Assembly (NCBI RefSeq): GCF_900105165.1 | Contig: NZ_LT629740.1 | Location: 2,170,001-2,234,000, forward strand | Length of the DNA stretch: 64,000 nucleotides | Source: Mucilaginibacter mallensis | Lineage (GTDB): Bacteria > Bacteroidota > Bacteroidia > Sphingobacteriales > Sphingobacteriaceae | Reading direction: 5' to 3' | Part shown: positions 44,501 to 53,236 of the stretch, in pieces | How positions within the stretch are numbered: position 1 is the first letter of the stretch | How the letters are laid out: each line of letters opens with the position of its first letter | The notes under the pieces: model-generated | What the model was told of the DNA's origin: nothing | The model's database searches: none | The model's input: the letters and a program-made list of their open reading frames with translations, nothing else | Position numbers and translations under genes: made by a program

Positions 44501-45111
44501 ATTTTAAGGTTCTTTTCTATCTCGAAAAGCAAGTCTTCCACGCGTTCCAGGTCGGCTTCGGTATCTTTTAACCGGGCGAAAGTCTGTTTTTTGCGCAGTT
44601 TATATTTTGATATGCCCGATGCTTCCTCAAACAAATTACGGCGCGAGCCTTCTTTATTGCTGATGATCTCATCAACCATCCGCAACTCGATAATGGCATA
44701 AGAGTCAGAGCCGATACCTGTATCAAGGAAAAGGTCAGTAATGTCTTTCAGGCGGCATTGTACATCATTAAGGCGGTATTCGCTGTCGCCATTGCGGTAT
44801 AGCTTGCGGGTTAGCGTAACCTGCGAAAACTCAACTGGTAATATATTTTTTGTATTATCAAATGTGAGCGATACCTCGGCCAGATTAGCGGGTTTGCGAC
44901 TTTTCGAACCGTTAAAAATAATGTTGTCCATCTTCTCCGAACGGAGCATCCGGGTGCTTTGCTCGCCCAGTACCCAGCGGATAGAATCCACCACATTTGA
45001 TTTTCCGCAGCCATTAGGGCCTACAATAGCGGTAACACCCTCATTAAAGTTGATGGTGATCTTATCGCCAAAGCTTTTAAACCCCTTGATTTCTAAAGAT
45101 GTAAGCTGCAT
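41575..45111 (-). CDS. smc: Chromosome segregation protein SMC
   Basis: A 1178-residue SMC ATPase that organises and helps segregate the chromosome with ScpAB. Walker A [9 protein letters not shown] is at residues 31-39. Two long coiled-coil arms (about 165-500 and 680-1010) surround a hinge (about 510-660, with [27 protein letters not shown]). The C-terminal head carries the [37 protein letters not shown] signature, Walker B and D-loop. Length and order are normal. The last codons lie within a word hairpin, and another lies upstream. Confidence 0.97.
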   Translation of the reverse strand: [1178 protein letters not shown]

Positions 45112-45117
45112 TTAAAT

Positions 45118-45232
45118 TGTAACGGTTCGGAAAATTCCGAACTTTCAAATTAGTCATAAAAAAGTGAATTTCTAAAATATATTTTTGGAAAGCTTTGAGC
45201 TTTCACCTTTATCCTTTCAGCTTAACAAAACT
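45118..45232. repeat. Degenerate word repeats upstream of smc
   Basis: GGTTCGGAAAATTCCGAACT is a near-palindrome with the same TTCGGAA word as 34026-34210. It is followed by GGAAAGCTTTGAGCTTTCAC and CTTTATCCTTTCAGCTTAAC, the word seen at 41491-41582. No gene here. Confidence 0.5.
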
Positions 45233-45276
45233 TTTATAGCCTACATTAGTTTAGCTATCATAAATCATAAATTACC

Positions 45277-45915
45277 ATGAAGATAGCAGTATTTGGAGCA
45301 GGTGGCCGTATTGGCAGCCGTATAGTTACAGAAGCTTTAAACAGGGGCCATGATGTTACCGCGGCGGTGCGCCACCCCGAAAATTACACGGTTATTCATG
45401 AACATCTGAAAGTTGCCAAAGCAGACCTGTTTAACTCGCAGGATGTGGAAACAGCCGCTTTTAACCAGGATGCGGTGGTGTCGGCTTATAGTCCGGCAAA
45501 GGGTATACCGGCATCAACCATAAAGGAGGTAGCCATACCGCTTATTAACGGGTTGAAACAGGCTCATGTAAAACGACTGATAATTGTTGGAGGAGCGGGT
45601 AGTTTAGAAGTTTCGCCGGGTTTGCAATTGGTGGATACGCCAGATTTTCCTGCTGAATATAAACCTGTTTCATTAGCACATCGCGAAGCATTGGCTATTT
45701 ATGACGCGGAAAAGGAATTGGACTGGACCTTTGTTAGCCCATCAGCTGAAATTTATCCCGGTACACGTACCGGTAAATTCCGCACAGGCGGTAATCAATT
45801 ACTAACTGATGCCAATGGCAAAAGCCATATTTCAATGGAAGACTATGCGATTGCTATTGTTGATGAAATAGAGAACCCAATGCATATTAAAGGGCATTTT
45901 ACGGTGGGATATTAA
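45277..45915 (+). CDS. NAD(P)-binding NmrA-like/atypical SDR protein
   Basis: A 212-residue Rossmann protein with the N-terminal dinucleotide loop F-G-A-G-G-R-I-G-S-R-I-V and then AAVRHPENY, KADLFNSQDVETAAF and LIIVGGAGSLEV. It is closest to small atypical SDR proteins of the NmrA/biliverdin-reductase-like group annotated NAD(P)-dependent oxidoreductase. The YxxxK pair of classical SDRs is absent, so activity is uncertain. It ends in a palindrome shared with the converging PhzF gene. Confidence 0.85.
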   Translation: MKIAVFGAGGRIGSRIVTEALNRGHDVTAAVRHPENYTVIHEHLKVAKADLFNSQDVETAAFNQDAVVSAYSPAKGIPASTIKEVAIPLINGLKQAHVKRLIIVGGAGSLEVSPGLQLVDTPDFPAEYKPVSLAHREALAIYDAEKELDWTFVSPSAEIYPGTRTGKFRTGGNQLLTDANGKSHISMEDYAIAIVDEIENPMHIKGHFTVGY

Positions 45916-45998
45916 GCCCCTAACCCCCTGAAGGGGAAACGGACGTAGCACCCAACTTGCCAATCAAAAACTCCCCCTTCAGGGGGCTGGGGGGCTAA
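45912..45998. repeat. CCCCTGAAGGGG-type hairpin overlapping two gene ends
   Basis: Left arm TTAAGCCCCTAACCCCCTGA then AGGGGAAAC; right arm CTCCCCCTTCAGGGGGCTGG then GGGGCTAA. The left arm contains the stop of the NmrA-like gene. The right arm encodes the last six or so residues of the PhzF-like protein on the minus strand. The GC-rich word differs strongly from surrounding DNA. Confidence 0.85.
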
Positions 45999-46773
45999 TA
46001 GTTCCCTTCAAATAAGTCACCGCGTTTCCGCTCATTAATACACGGTCGCCTTTTAGCTCGCACCAAAGCTCGCCTTTACGTGATGATAGCTGGTAGGCAT
46101 GCAGCTTATTCTTGCCCAATTGTTTTGCCCAATAGGGTATAAGGTTGCAATGTGCCGAACCTGTTACCGGGTCCTCTGGAATACCTGCGCCGGGGGCAAA
46201 GAAACGGGATACAAAATCAACATTTTTACCGGGTGCGGTAACTATTACGCCTACAGTATCCATTTTTGATAAAGCGAAAAAATCAGGTGAGATATCCTTG
46301 ATATCATCCTCTGATTCATAAACCAAAAAATAATCTCTTGAGCGTAAAACTTCAACAGGTTCTATTTCGCCAAGGGCTTCTACCAAACCAATCGGCGCAT
46401 CAATGTGAATAGGGGGGCGGGATGGGAAATCCATAGTGTATTTATTGCCATCTTTTTTAACATGTAAAGTGCCTGCCTTTACAGTTTCAAAATGAATTGC
46501 TTCCTCATTATACCCCAATTCGGTATATAAAATATGTGCCGCAGCCAATGTGGCGTGTCCGCAAAGGTCTATCTCATATTCCGGTGTAAACCATCTTAAT
46601 TTATACCCATTTGCTGTTTTTACAAAAAAAGCTGTTTCGGCAAGATTGTTTTCGATAGCTATTTTTTGCATGGTTTCGTCCGGCAGCCATTCGGTAAGCG
46701 GACAAATAGCAGCAGGATTGCCGCCAAATAGTTTATCGGTAAAAGCATCAGCCTGGTAAATGGGGATAGTCAT
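45979..46773 (-). CDS. PhzF-family isomerase/epimerase
   Basis: A 264-residue protein of the PhzF/diaminopimelate-epimerase fold. I-P-I-Y-Q-A-D-A-F-T-D-K-L-F-G-G-N-P-A-A-I-C at the N-terminus, NNLAETAFF with the catalytic glutamate, DLCGHATLAAAHIL and the C-terminal FAPGAGIPEDPVTGSAHC match the family. The substrate is unknown. The final residues (I-S-P-P-A-P) are encoded by a palindromic repeat arm and are probably not part of the ancestral protein. Confidence 0.9.
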   Translation of the reverse strand: MTIPIYQADAFTDKLFGGNPAAICPLTEWLPDETMQKIAIENNLAETAFFVKTANGYKLRWFTPEYEIDLCGHATLAAAHILYTELGYNEEAIHFETVKAGTLHVKKDGNKYTMDFPSRPPIHIDAPIGLVEALGEIEPVEVLRSRDYFLVYESEDDIKDISPDFFALSKMDTVGVIVTAPGKNVDFVSRFFAPGAGIPEDPVTGSAHCNLIPYWAKQLGKNKLHAYQLSSRKGELWCELKGDRVLMSGNAVTYLKGTISPPAP

Positions 46774-46813
46774 GGTAGATGGTATTATGTTTTTGTTAAG
46801 CTAATCTATAAAA

Positions 46814-46956
46814 AAGAATCAAGATGGGAAAAAGAATCAAGAAACAAGAGTCAGGAATCAAGATGAAATAAAGCCCAAGAAAAAAGAGCCAGAACTCAAG
46901 ATAGGAAAAATTCCTAATTCTTGACTCCTGACTCTTGCATCTTGATTCTTAACTTC
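46814..46956. repeat. Word hairpin, word AAGAGTCAGGAATCAAGAT
   Basis: Left arm AAGAATCAAGATGGGAAAAA then GAATCAAGAAACAAGAGTCA and AATCAAGATG; right arm AATTCTTGACTCCTGACTCT then TGCATCTTGATTCTTAACTT. Between co-directional M1 peptidase and PhzF genes. The same word forms the hairpin at 58746-58829. Confidence 0.85.
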
Positions 46957-48926
46957 TACTTCGCATAGTAAACATTATTGCTCAGGTCTGAATCCGGCAA
47001 TTCATGTTCGGGATCAAGCACCATAGTTTTTATGGTTGATGTTGATGGGTATTTAAACTCCCACACACCAGTACGTTGCCAGATGTTAACCGGGAAATTT
47101 ATGGTTTCTGTTTTGCCATTAGCCTGGGTTATTTTTAATACAACAGGCATTGCCAATTTTCCTTTGTTTACTAGTTTAATGATCGCACCTTTGGTAGTAT
47201 CGCCATCCACATACTCAACCGATTGTATAGCCTGGTCAAGCTTCCCGGTGGTAAAGAACCACGGTTTAAAGAACCAGTTCAGGTCTTCCCCGGTAGCATC
47301 ATTCATCGCCCTGAAAAAGTCATATGGCAAAGGATGTTTAAATGCCCAGTGCTTAATATATTCGCGGAAAGCGTAATCAAAACGCTCAGGTCCAACCACA
47401 TCATTACGCAGTATTTGCAATCCTAATGATGTTTTATAATAGTATTGCGCGTAATCATGAAGGCCGATAGCCTCCGGAGGAGTCATCAACGGATCAATAC
47501 TTTTTCTATAGATTCTTAATGTTTTCTGGGCTATTTTGGCGGTGTCCTTATATTCACCATTGTTAAAGCGATCTGTAGCGTAAACGTTGATATAGGTATT
47601 GAAACCTTCATCCATCCACATGTATTTACGCTCGTTAGTACCAACTATCATCGGGAACCAATTATGACCGATCTCATGGGTAATATCACCCCAAAGTTGC
47701 TTGTTCTTTAAATTATTCAGGCAGAAAATAATACCCGGATATTCCATACCCAATGCAACGCCTGATACACTTGTAGCCGAGTTCCATGGATATTCAAAAA
47801 ATCCGGTTGAGTAAATTTCCATGCTGCTTTTCAGGTATTCGGTTGAGCGGCTCCATGAATCGTTACCTGAGCTTTCAACAGGGTAAGCCGACATGGCAAT
47901 ACCTTTACGGCCTGATGGGAAATTAACCCTAGCTGCATCCCATATAAATGCTTTTGAAGCGGCCCATGATACGTCACGGCTGTTCTGCATTTTAAAATGC
48001 CAGGTTAATATACCTTTAAACGGGTGGGTTGCTGGCTGATCTACTTCTTCAGGTTTTATCAGCATTACAGTTTTATCGCTGTTACGCGCTTCGGCTAACC
48101 TGCTTTGTTGAGTTGGGGTTAATACCGCTGCTCCATTTTGCAGATCGCCCGAGCCAACAACCAGCATATCTGCCGGAGTGGTTACATAATAATCAAAATC
48201 ACCATAATCGCAGAAGAATTCACCTAAGCCCATATAAGGCAAAGTGTTCCAGCCTTCAGCATCATCGTAAACACACATGCGCGGATACCATTGTGCAATT
48301 TCATAAACATAGCCTTGTTTAAATTTCTGACGGCCCATACGGTCGGCGCCATATACCGGGATAGAAAAGCTGTAATTTACTTTTACAATTATCTTATCGC
48401 CTTTTGCACCCATCGGTGTATTTAACCGAACCTGCATGCGGGCATCTGATATTATCGGCTTAACGGTATAGGTCTGATTTTTATAAGTAACCGATACAGA
48501 TTCAATGTGATAACCGCCACGGCTAAAGCCCTTCACATCAAAACGGTCACCACTTATAGGGGTTACTGCCGCACCGCGCGAATCGGGTTTAAACAAGTTT
48601 TGATCAAGCTGCAACCATAAGTAGTCCAGCTTATCAGGGCTATTGTTTGTATAGTTGATGGTTACATCACCTGTGATGGTAGTATCCTGCTTACCCTCAT
48701 TTAAAGTAGCATGTATAAGATAATCGGCGCGGTTTTGCCAGTAGTTTTCACCAGGTTGTCCGCTTGCTGAACGGGTGTTGCCACTTGTAACAGGCCAGGT
48801 AATAGGACCGAAAATATCGTTGTGGTCGTATTTGCCAGAATCGGTTGTTTGGGCTGATACTGCATTGGCGGCCAATAAGAATACGGCACACCCAGCCATT
48901 AGATGTTTAAATTTTATAAATAACAT
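46956..48926 (-). CDS. Exported M1-family metallopeptidase
   Basis: A 656-residue gluzincin with signal peptide MLFIKFKHLMAGCAVFLLAA-NAVSAQ. A beta-rich N-domain (DYLIHATLNEGKQDTTITGDVTINYTNNSPDKL) precedes the zinc motif H-E-I-G-H in ITHEIGHNWFPMIVGTNERKYMWMDEGFNTYI, where the glutamate of DEGF is the third ligand. Lacks a clear GxMEN exopeptidase loop; YPGIIFCLNN occupies the region, so aminopeptidase activity is not assured. Probably periplasmic. Start at the ATG; a TTG three codons upstream is rejected. Confidence 0.9.
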   Translation of the reverse strand: MLFIKFKHLMAGCAVFLLAANAVSAQTTDSGKYDHNDIFGPITWPVTSGNTRSASGQPGENYWQNRADYLIHATLNEGKQDTTITGDVTINYTNNSPDKLDYLWLQLDQNLFKPDSRGAAVTPISGDRFDVKGFSRGGYHIESVSVTYKNQTYTVKPIISDARMQVRLNTPMGAKGDKIIVKVNYSFSIPVYGADRMGRQKFKQGYVYEIAQWYPRMCVYDDAEGWNTLPYMGLGEFFCDYGDFDYYVTTPADMLVVGSGDLQNGAAVLTPTQQSRLAEARNSDKTVMLIKPEEVDQPATHPFKGILTWHFKMQNSRDVSWAASKAFIWDAARVNFPSGRKGIAMSAYPVESSGNDSWSRSTEYLKSSMEIYSTGFFEYPWNSATSVSGVALGMEYPGIIFCLNNLKNKQLWGDITHEIGHNWFPMIVGTNERKYMWMDEGFNTYINVYATDRFNNGEYKDTAKIAQKTLRIYRKSIDPLMTPPEAIGLHDYAQYYYKTSLGLQILRNDVVGPERFDYAFREYIKHWAFKHPLPYDFFRAMNDATGEDLNWFFKPWFFTTGKLDQAIQSVEYVDGDTTKGAIIKLVNKGKLAMPVVLKITQANGKTETINFPVNIWQRTGVWEFKYPSTSTIKTMVLDPEHELPDSDLSNNVYYAK

Positions 48927-49115
48927 TTCGGTCAATTAAAGCAGCGAAAATAATAAAATTTTACTTTTATTAAAGATTTGTTAACAAGGATGATACAAAA
49001 CAGATAAACTGGATTTTGATTTTGAAACACATTGTTAAAAACTATTCCGCTATCTGAAAACTTTTGCATGCTACAATTGCTTTAAATATTGCACTTTAGC
49101 TGTTAATAAATACAT

Positions 49116-51131
49116 ATGAATCACCTCGCCAATTCCACCTCGCCTTATTTATTGCAGCATGCCAATAATCCTGTTAACTGGTATCCATGGGGTGCTGAAG
49201 CCTTAAAAAAGGCTAAAGATGAAAACAAGCTGATACTGGTAAGTATAGGCTATTCGGCCTGCCACTGGTGCCATGTAATGGAGCATGAAAGCTTTGAGGA
49301 TGAAAAGGTAGCCGCAGTGATGAATGAATATTTTGTTTGTATTAAGGTTGACAGGGAAGAACGCCCTGATATTGACCAGATATACATGAGCGCTGTACAA
49401 TTGATGAGTGGCAGGGGCGGCTGGCCATTAAATTGCATTTGCCTGCCCGATCAGCGGCCTATTTATGGCGGTACTTATTTCCGCAAAAACGACTGGACCT
49501 CATTGCTTTTTAACCTGGCGGATTTCTACAAACAAAAACCTGCTGAAGCTGATGAATACGCTGTCAAATTAACCGAGGGCATAAAGCAATATGAATCTAT
49601 CGGTTTTGTAAAAGAGCATCCTGAATATAGTAAGTATGATGTACAACTGATAGTTGATAACTGGAAGAAATATTTTGATAAGGAAGAAGGCGGGATGGGA
49701 GCATCTCCAAAATTTCCGATGCCTAATAACTGGCAGTTCCTGATGCGCTATGCCTACCTCATGAATGATAGTGAGATTGCACAGATGGTTAGCCTGACAC
49801 TCAAAAAAATGGCATTTGGTGGTATTTATGATCATATAGGTGGTGGCTTTGCCCGTTATAGTGTTGATGGCCGCTGGCATGTGCCGCATTTTGAAAAAAT
49901 GCTGTATGATAATGCGCAGTTGGTTAGCCTATATTCCGAGGCTTATACCTGGAAAAGCTCACAGCTTTATAAGCAGGTAGTGGATGAGATCATAACTTTT
50001 ACGCTCCGTGAACTATCATCACCAGAGGGAGCATTTTACAGCGCGCTTGATGCGGATAGTGAAGGTGTTGAAGGTAAGTTTTATACGTTTACTAAGGCTG
50101 AGATAGAAGAAATATTGGGCGATGATGCCGAGCTGTTTAGTATCTATTATAATATCACCGATGAGGGAAATTGGGAAGAAGAACAAACCAATGTGCTGTT
50201 CCGTAAAGATAAAGACCTGAATCTGGCTAATAAACTGGGCATAGTACTGGAGGATATGGTAGCCAATGTGGAAACATCGCGCAAAAAGGTATTTGAGGCA
50301 AGGGCCAACCGTATTAGGCCCGGGTTAGATAACAAAGTACTAGCCTCATGGAATGGCCTGATGTTGAAAGGGCTTTGTGATGCTTACCGTGCTTTTAACA
50401 AAGCGGAATACCTGGAAACAGCGCTTAAAAATGCTGAATTTATTTTAAATAACATGATGGATGCCGATGGCAGGTTATCGCGCATATATAAAGGTAAGGA
50501 CAATGATTCTATTGCTTTTTTAGATGATTACGCCAATGTAATTGACGCGTTTATTGCATTATATGAAGTTACTTTTGACGAAAACTGGCTAAACCAGGCT
50601 CAAATACTAACTGATTATGCCATCATACATTATTACGAAGAAAGCACAGGCATATTTTATTTTACCGGCGATGAGGATGAGCAGTTAATTGCCCGTAAAT
50701 CGGAAATCATGGACGGGGTGATACCTTCATCAAATTCAGTAATGGCGCATAATTTAAGAAAACAGGGCTTGCTGTTTGATGTACAGGAGTATTTAGATAT
50801 TTCGGCACAATTGCTGCGTAACATTTTACCGCATATGGCTAAATATGGTTCTGCATACTCCAACTGGGCTTCGTTATTGCTCAATGAAGTTTTCGGCGTG
50901 TATGAGGTAGCAATAACCGGTACAAATGCCGAAGCTTTCCGTATGGAAATAGAAATTAACTACATCCCCAATAAAATAATATTGGGAGGTACAAAAGGAA
51001 GTTTACCTTTGCTGCAGGATAGGTTTAATAATACAACCCAGGTATTTATATGTAAAGATAAAACATGTAGTTTACCGGTTGATAATATTACCGATGCCCT
51101 AAAACAAATTAATTCGAAAATACTTATTTAG
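49116..51131 (+). CDS. YyaL/SSP411-type thioredoxin-domain protein (DUF255)
   Basis: A 671-residue protein. N-terminal thioredoxin-like domain DUF255 with HWCH in [18 protein letters not shown] (C-x-x-C), typical of the SSP411/YyaL group. It is followed by a large alpha/alpha toroid resembling six-hairpin glycosidases or epimerases ([48 protein letters not shown]). Widespread and almost uncharacterised, cytosolic. A SlyD-like gene begins 17 bases after the stop and may share the transcript. Confidence 0.93.
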   Translation: MNHLANSTSPYLLQHANNPVNWYPWGAEALKKAKDENKLILVSIGYSACHWCHVMEHESFEDEKVAAVMNEYFVCIKVDREERPDIDQIYMSAVQLMSGRGGWPLNCICLPDQRPIYGGTYFRKNDWTSLLFNLADFYKQKPAEADEYAVKLTEGIKQYESIGFVKEHPEYSKYDVQLIVDNWKKYFDKEEGGMGASPKFPMPNNWQFLMRYAYLMNDSEIAQMVSLTLKKMAFGGIYDHIGGGFARYSVDGRWHVPHFEKMLYDNAQLVSLYSEAYTWKSSQLYKQVVDEIITFTLRELSSPEGAFYSALDADSEGVEGKFYTFTKAEIEEILGDDAELFSIYYNITDEGNWEEEQTNVLFRKDKDLNLANKLGIVLEDMVANVETSRKKVFEARANRIRPGLDNKVLASWNGLMLKGLCDAYRAFNKAEYLETALKNAEFILNNMMDADGRLSRIYKGKDNDSIAFLDDYANVIDAFIALYEVTFDENWLNQAQILTDYAIIHYYEESTGIFYFTGDEDEQLIARKSEIMDGVIPSSNSVMAHNLRKQGLLFDVQEYLDISAQLLRNILPHMAKYGSAYSNWASLLLNEVFGVYEVAITGTNAEAFRMEIEINYIPNKIILGGTKGSLPLLQDRFNNTTQVFICKDKTCSLPVDNITDALKQINSKILI

Positions 51132-51148
51132 TAAAAACACCTTTGATA

Positions 51149-51646
51149 ATGAAAATTGCACCAAAAAACGTAGTGTCATTAACTTATGATCTGTATGTAG
51201 ATCAGGATGGCACTGAAACATTAGTTGAGAGCGCTACTCAAGAACAGCCTTTAACATTTTTATTCGGAGCAGGACAAATGCTTCCAAAATTCGAAGAAAA
51301 CTTAAGTACTCTTTCAACAGGAGATGCCTATGATTTTCAATTATCAGCAGCAGACGCTTATGGCGAATATGATGATGAAGCTGTAGCTAACCTGCCTAAA
51401 GAAATGTTCGATGGTACTGATGTGCCTGAAATTGGCAGCATATTACCCTTGCAGGATAATAATGGCAACCGTTTCCAGGGACAGGTAGTGTCTGTTGCTG
51501 AAGATGCGATTATTGTGGATCTTAACCACCCAATGGCCGGTCAGGAACTTCATTTTAAAGGAAATATCCTTAATGTTCGCCCTGCAACTGAAGAAGAGTT
51601 ATCACATGGTCACGCTCATGGAGCTGACGGGCATCACGCTCACTAA
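51149..51646 (+). CDS. SlyD-like FKBP-type peptidyl-prolyl isomerase
   Basis: A 165-residue protein. N-terminal half FKBP (VVSLTYDLYVDQDGTETLVES, FLFGAGQMLPKFEENLSTLSTGD) with the IF chaperone domain inserted (residues 75-120, AYGEYDDEAVANLPKEMF) and the FKBP end DLNHPMAGQELHFKGNILNVRPAT. The tail HGHAHGADGHHAH is metal-binding in SlyD. It should combine proline isomerase and chaperone activity and may hold nickel or zinc. A TTG two codons upstream is not needed. It is followed by TGTCAT element 10. Confidence 0.92.
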   Translation: MKIAPKNVVSLTYDLYVDQDGTETLVESATQEQPLTFLFGAGQMLPKFEENLSTLSTGDAYDFQLSAADAYGEYDDEAVANLPKEMFDGTDVPEIGSILPLQDNNGNRFQGQVVSVAEDAIIVDLNHPMAGQELHFKGNILNVRPATEEELSHGHAHGADGHHAH

Positions 51647-51669
51647 ATAAGCGCTGATAATATCATAAT

Positions 51670-51808
51670 TGTCATTTCGAACGAGCTACGAGGAGAAACT
51701 ATCTCTTGAGCGGGATAGTGCTTGGCTCGTGTGAGCGAAAAATCTTCTTCACTATACAATGCGAACTATGCAGGTTGAAGAAGATTTCTCAAATCGTTCG
51801 AAATGACA
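51670..51808. repeat. TGTCAT palindromic element 10, long subtype
   Basis: 139 bases, TGTCATTTCGAACGAGCTAC at the left and CAAATCGTTCGAAATGACA at the right. Aligned to the reverse complement of element 9, the blocks CGAGGAGAA, CTCTTGAGC, GTGTGAGCGAAAAA and GAAGAAGAT are shared in the same order. Confidence 0.85.
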
Positions 51809-51829
51809 TTTTTTGTTATCTCAATACCC

Positions 51830-52543
51830 TCAATCCACATCCAGATCGCCACTGCCAGTTATCCGGCATTTTATAAATATACGCGATAGTATGGGTTTAT
51901 GGTTAAGCGTGGCGGGTACAAACACTTTATCATCCTCAGCAATAAGGTCGGGGCTAAAGCTGGTTATCTTTTCGTACCCATTTGACCGGATATGTACCTT
52001 GAAATCCGCAAGCCGTCCTCCCGGGCTCACCAACACTTCTAAAATAGCAACCGCAGTATAAAGGTTGATGCCATAAAGATCTTCAGAAAGGGTATAAACC
52101 TTTAAATAAGGGATAAATCCAAAACACCTTCCGCCTATTTTTAAAGGCCTGGTAACGCGGTCGCTATCTGTAAATTTATTATCAAAGCTATATACTATTT
52201 TAGTTTGCGACAGGCTATCCATTGGTTCTTCGTATAGCAAATTCAAACTGTCATAATCAAAGTTCTCAACCAGCCGCCCATTAATATCATAAAAATGCCA
52301 GGTACCGGCTCGTCTATCATCCATATACCGGCCAATAGCCAGTGCTGTTTTGCGTTTGTATACAGCGGAATATAAACCTTCTTTGGTTTTTTTATCGGTT
52401 TTGAGCACATGAAAAGTCTCTGTAACGGTTTCGGTCAGTCTGTTTTTTTGTTCAACGGTTTCCCGTTTATTTTTAACGGAATCCTGGGCAAAACAAGTAC
52501 CCGTATAAAATAGGATTGTAGTAAGCAGAATATATTTTCTCAC
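51830..52543 (-). CDS. Exported YwqK/TonB-like hypothetical protein
   Basis: A 237-residue protein with a GTG start giving the signal peptide (M/V)RKYILLTTILFYTGTCFA-Q. Residues 55-90 (EGLYSAVYKRKTALAIGRYMDDRRAGTWHFYDINGRLVENFDYDS) carry YwqK/MORN-like wording. The C-terminal third (LEVLVSPGGRLADFKVHIRSNGYEKITSFSPDLI) resembles the TonB C-terminal domain. It is a distant cousin of the protein at 20773-21693, with fewer MORN units. Function unknown. Confidence 0.68.
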   Translation of the reverse strand: MRKYILLTTILFYTGTCFAQDSVKNKRETVEQKNRLTETVTETFHVLKTDKKTKEGLYSAVYKRKTALAIGRYMDDRRAGTWHFYDINGRLVENFDYDSLNLLYEEPMDSLSQTKIVYSFDNKFTDSDRVTRPLKIGGRCFGFIPYLKVYTLSEDLYGINLYTAVAILEVLVSPGGRLADFKVHIRSNGYEKITSFSPDLIAEDDKVFVPATLNHKPILSRIFIKCRITGSGDLDVD

Positions 52544-52669
52544 AGATATTAGTTCGGTTTGTATTTTTAATATATAGATATTATCTATGTTATTTTCTGC
52601 AATGTGTAATAAATATTGTAATAATACAATTCATGATGATTAATTTGTGCCTGATTAATCTTGAAAACT

Positions 52670-53236
52670 ATGTCAGCCCAAACCAATGAATTGCCTTACA
52701 AAAGTGTACGGTTTTCCGAAACAGTGATCACCGAATTAATGATACCGTCCTATTCCAATTTCGGTGGCAAGATACATGGCGGGGTTTTACTGTCATTAAT
52801 GGATAAGGTAGCCTACGTTTGCGCGGCCAAGCATGCGGGTAATTATTGCGTAACCGCCTCGATAGATACAGTAGATTTTTTGCAACCTGTTGAAGTTGGT
52901 GAATTGGTATCGCTCATGGCATCAGTAAATTATGTGGGCAATACTTCGCTGGTGGTGGGTATAAGGGTGATATCTGAGGATATAAAAACCAATAGTGTAA
53001 AACACACCAATACCAGTTACTTTACCATGGTTGCCAAGGATGAAGATAATAACCTGGTGCAGGTTCCGGGTTTGATACTGGAAAACAGGGAAGACGTAAG
53101 GCGGTTTTTAGAATCGCGGCGACGTAAGGAGCTAAAGCAAAATTACAGGAAAGAATCAGATGCGATCAGAATGCCAAATGATTTTGAACAATGTAAATTA
53201 ATGCTTGGTGGTGAACGTTGTATAGTGTCTGAATAA
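52670..53236 (+). CDS. Hotdog-fold acyl-CoA thioesterase
   Basis: A 188-residue thioesterase. MIPSYSNFGGKIHGGVLLSLMDKVAYVCAAKHAG has the hotdog-helix and the N/G-x-x-H-G-G signature of YciA/BFIT-type acyl-CoA hydrolases, and ASIDTVDFLQPVEVGELVSLMASVNYVG is the second half of the strand pattern. A C-terminal extension of 40 residues (RRFLESRRRKELKQNYRKESDAIRMP) is charged and helical. The ATG is chosen over a TTG three codons upstream. It is the gene before the desaturase, so the two may share a role in acyl-chain supply. Confidence 0.9.
   Translation: MSAQTNELPYKSVRFSETVITELMIPSYSNFGGKIHGGVLLSLMDKVAYVCAAKHAGNYCVTASIDTVDFLQPVEVGELVSLMASVNYVGNTSLVVGIRVISEDIKTNSVKHTNTSYFTMVAKDEDNNLVQVPGLILENREDVRRFLESRRRKELKQNYRKESDAIRMPNDFEQCKLMLGGERCIVSE

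Noticed and set aside
46956..48926. Claiming an aminopeptidase N
   Set aside because: The zinc motif is intact, but the GxMEN exopeptidase loop is not clearly present, so only the M1 family is supported.
2735..51808. Interpreting the dispersed palindromes as CRISPR or insertion sequences
   Set aside because: Copies are far apart, have no regular spacers and encode no transposase; no cas genes are present.
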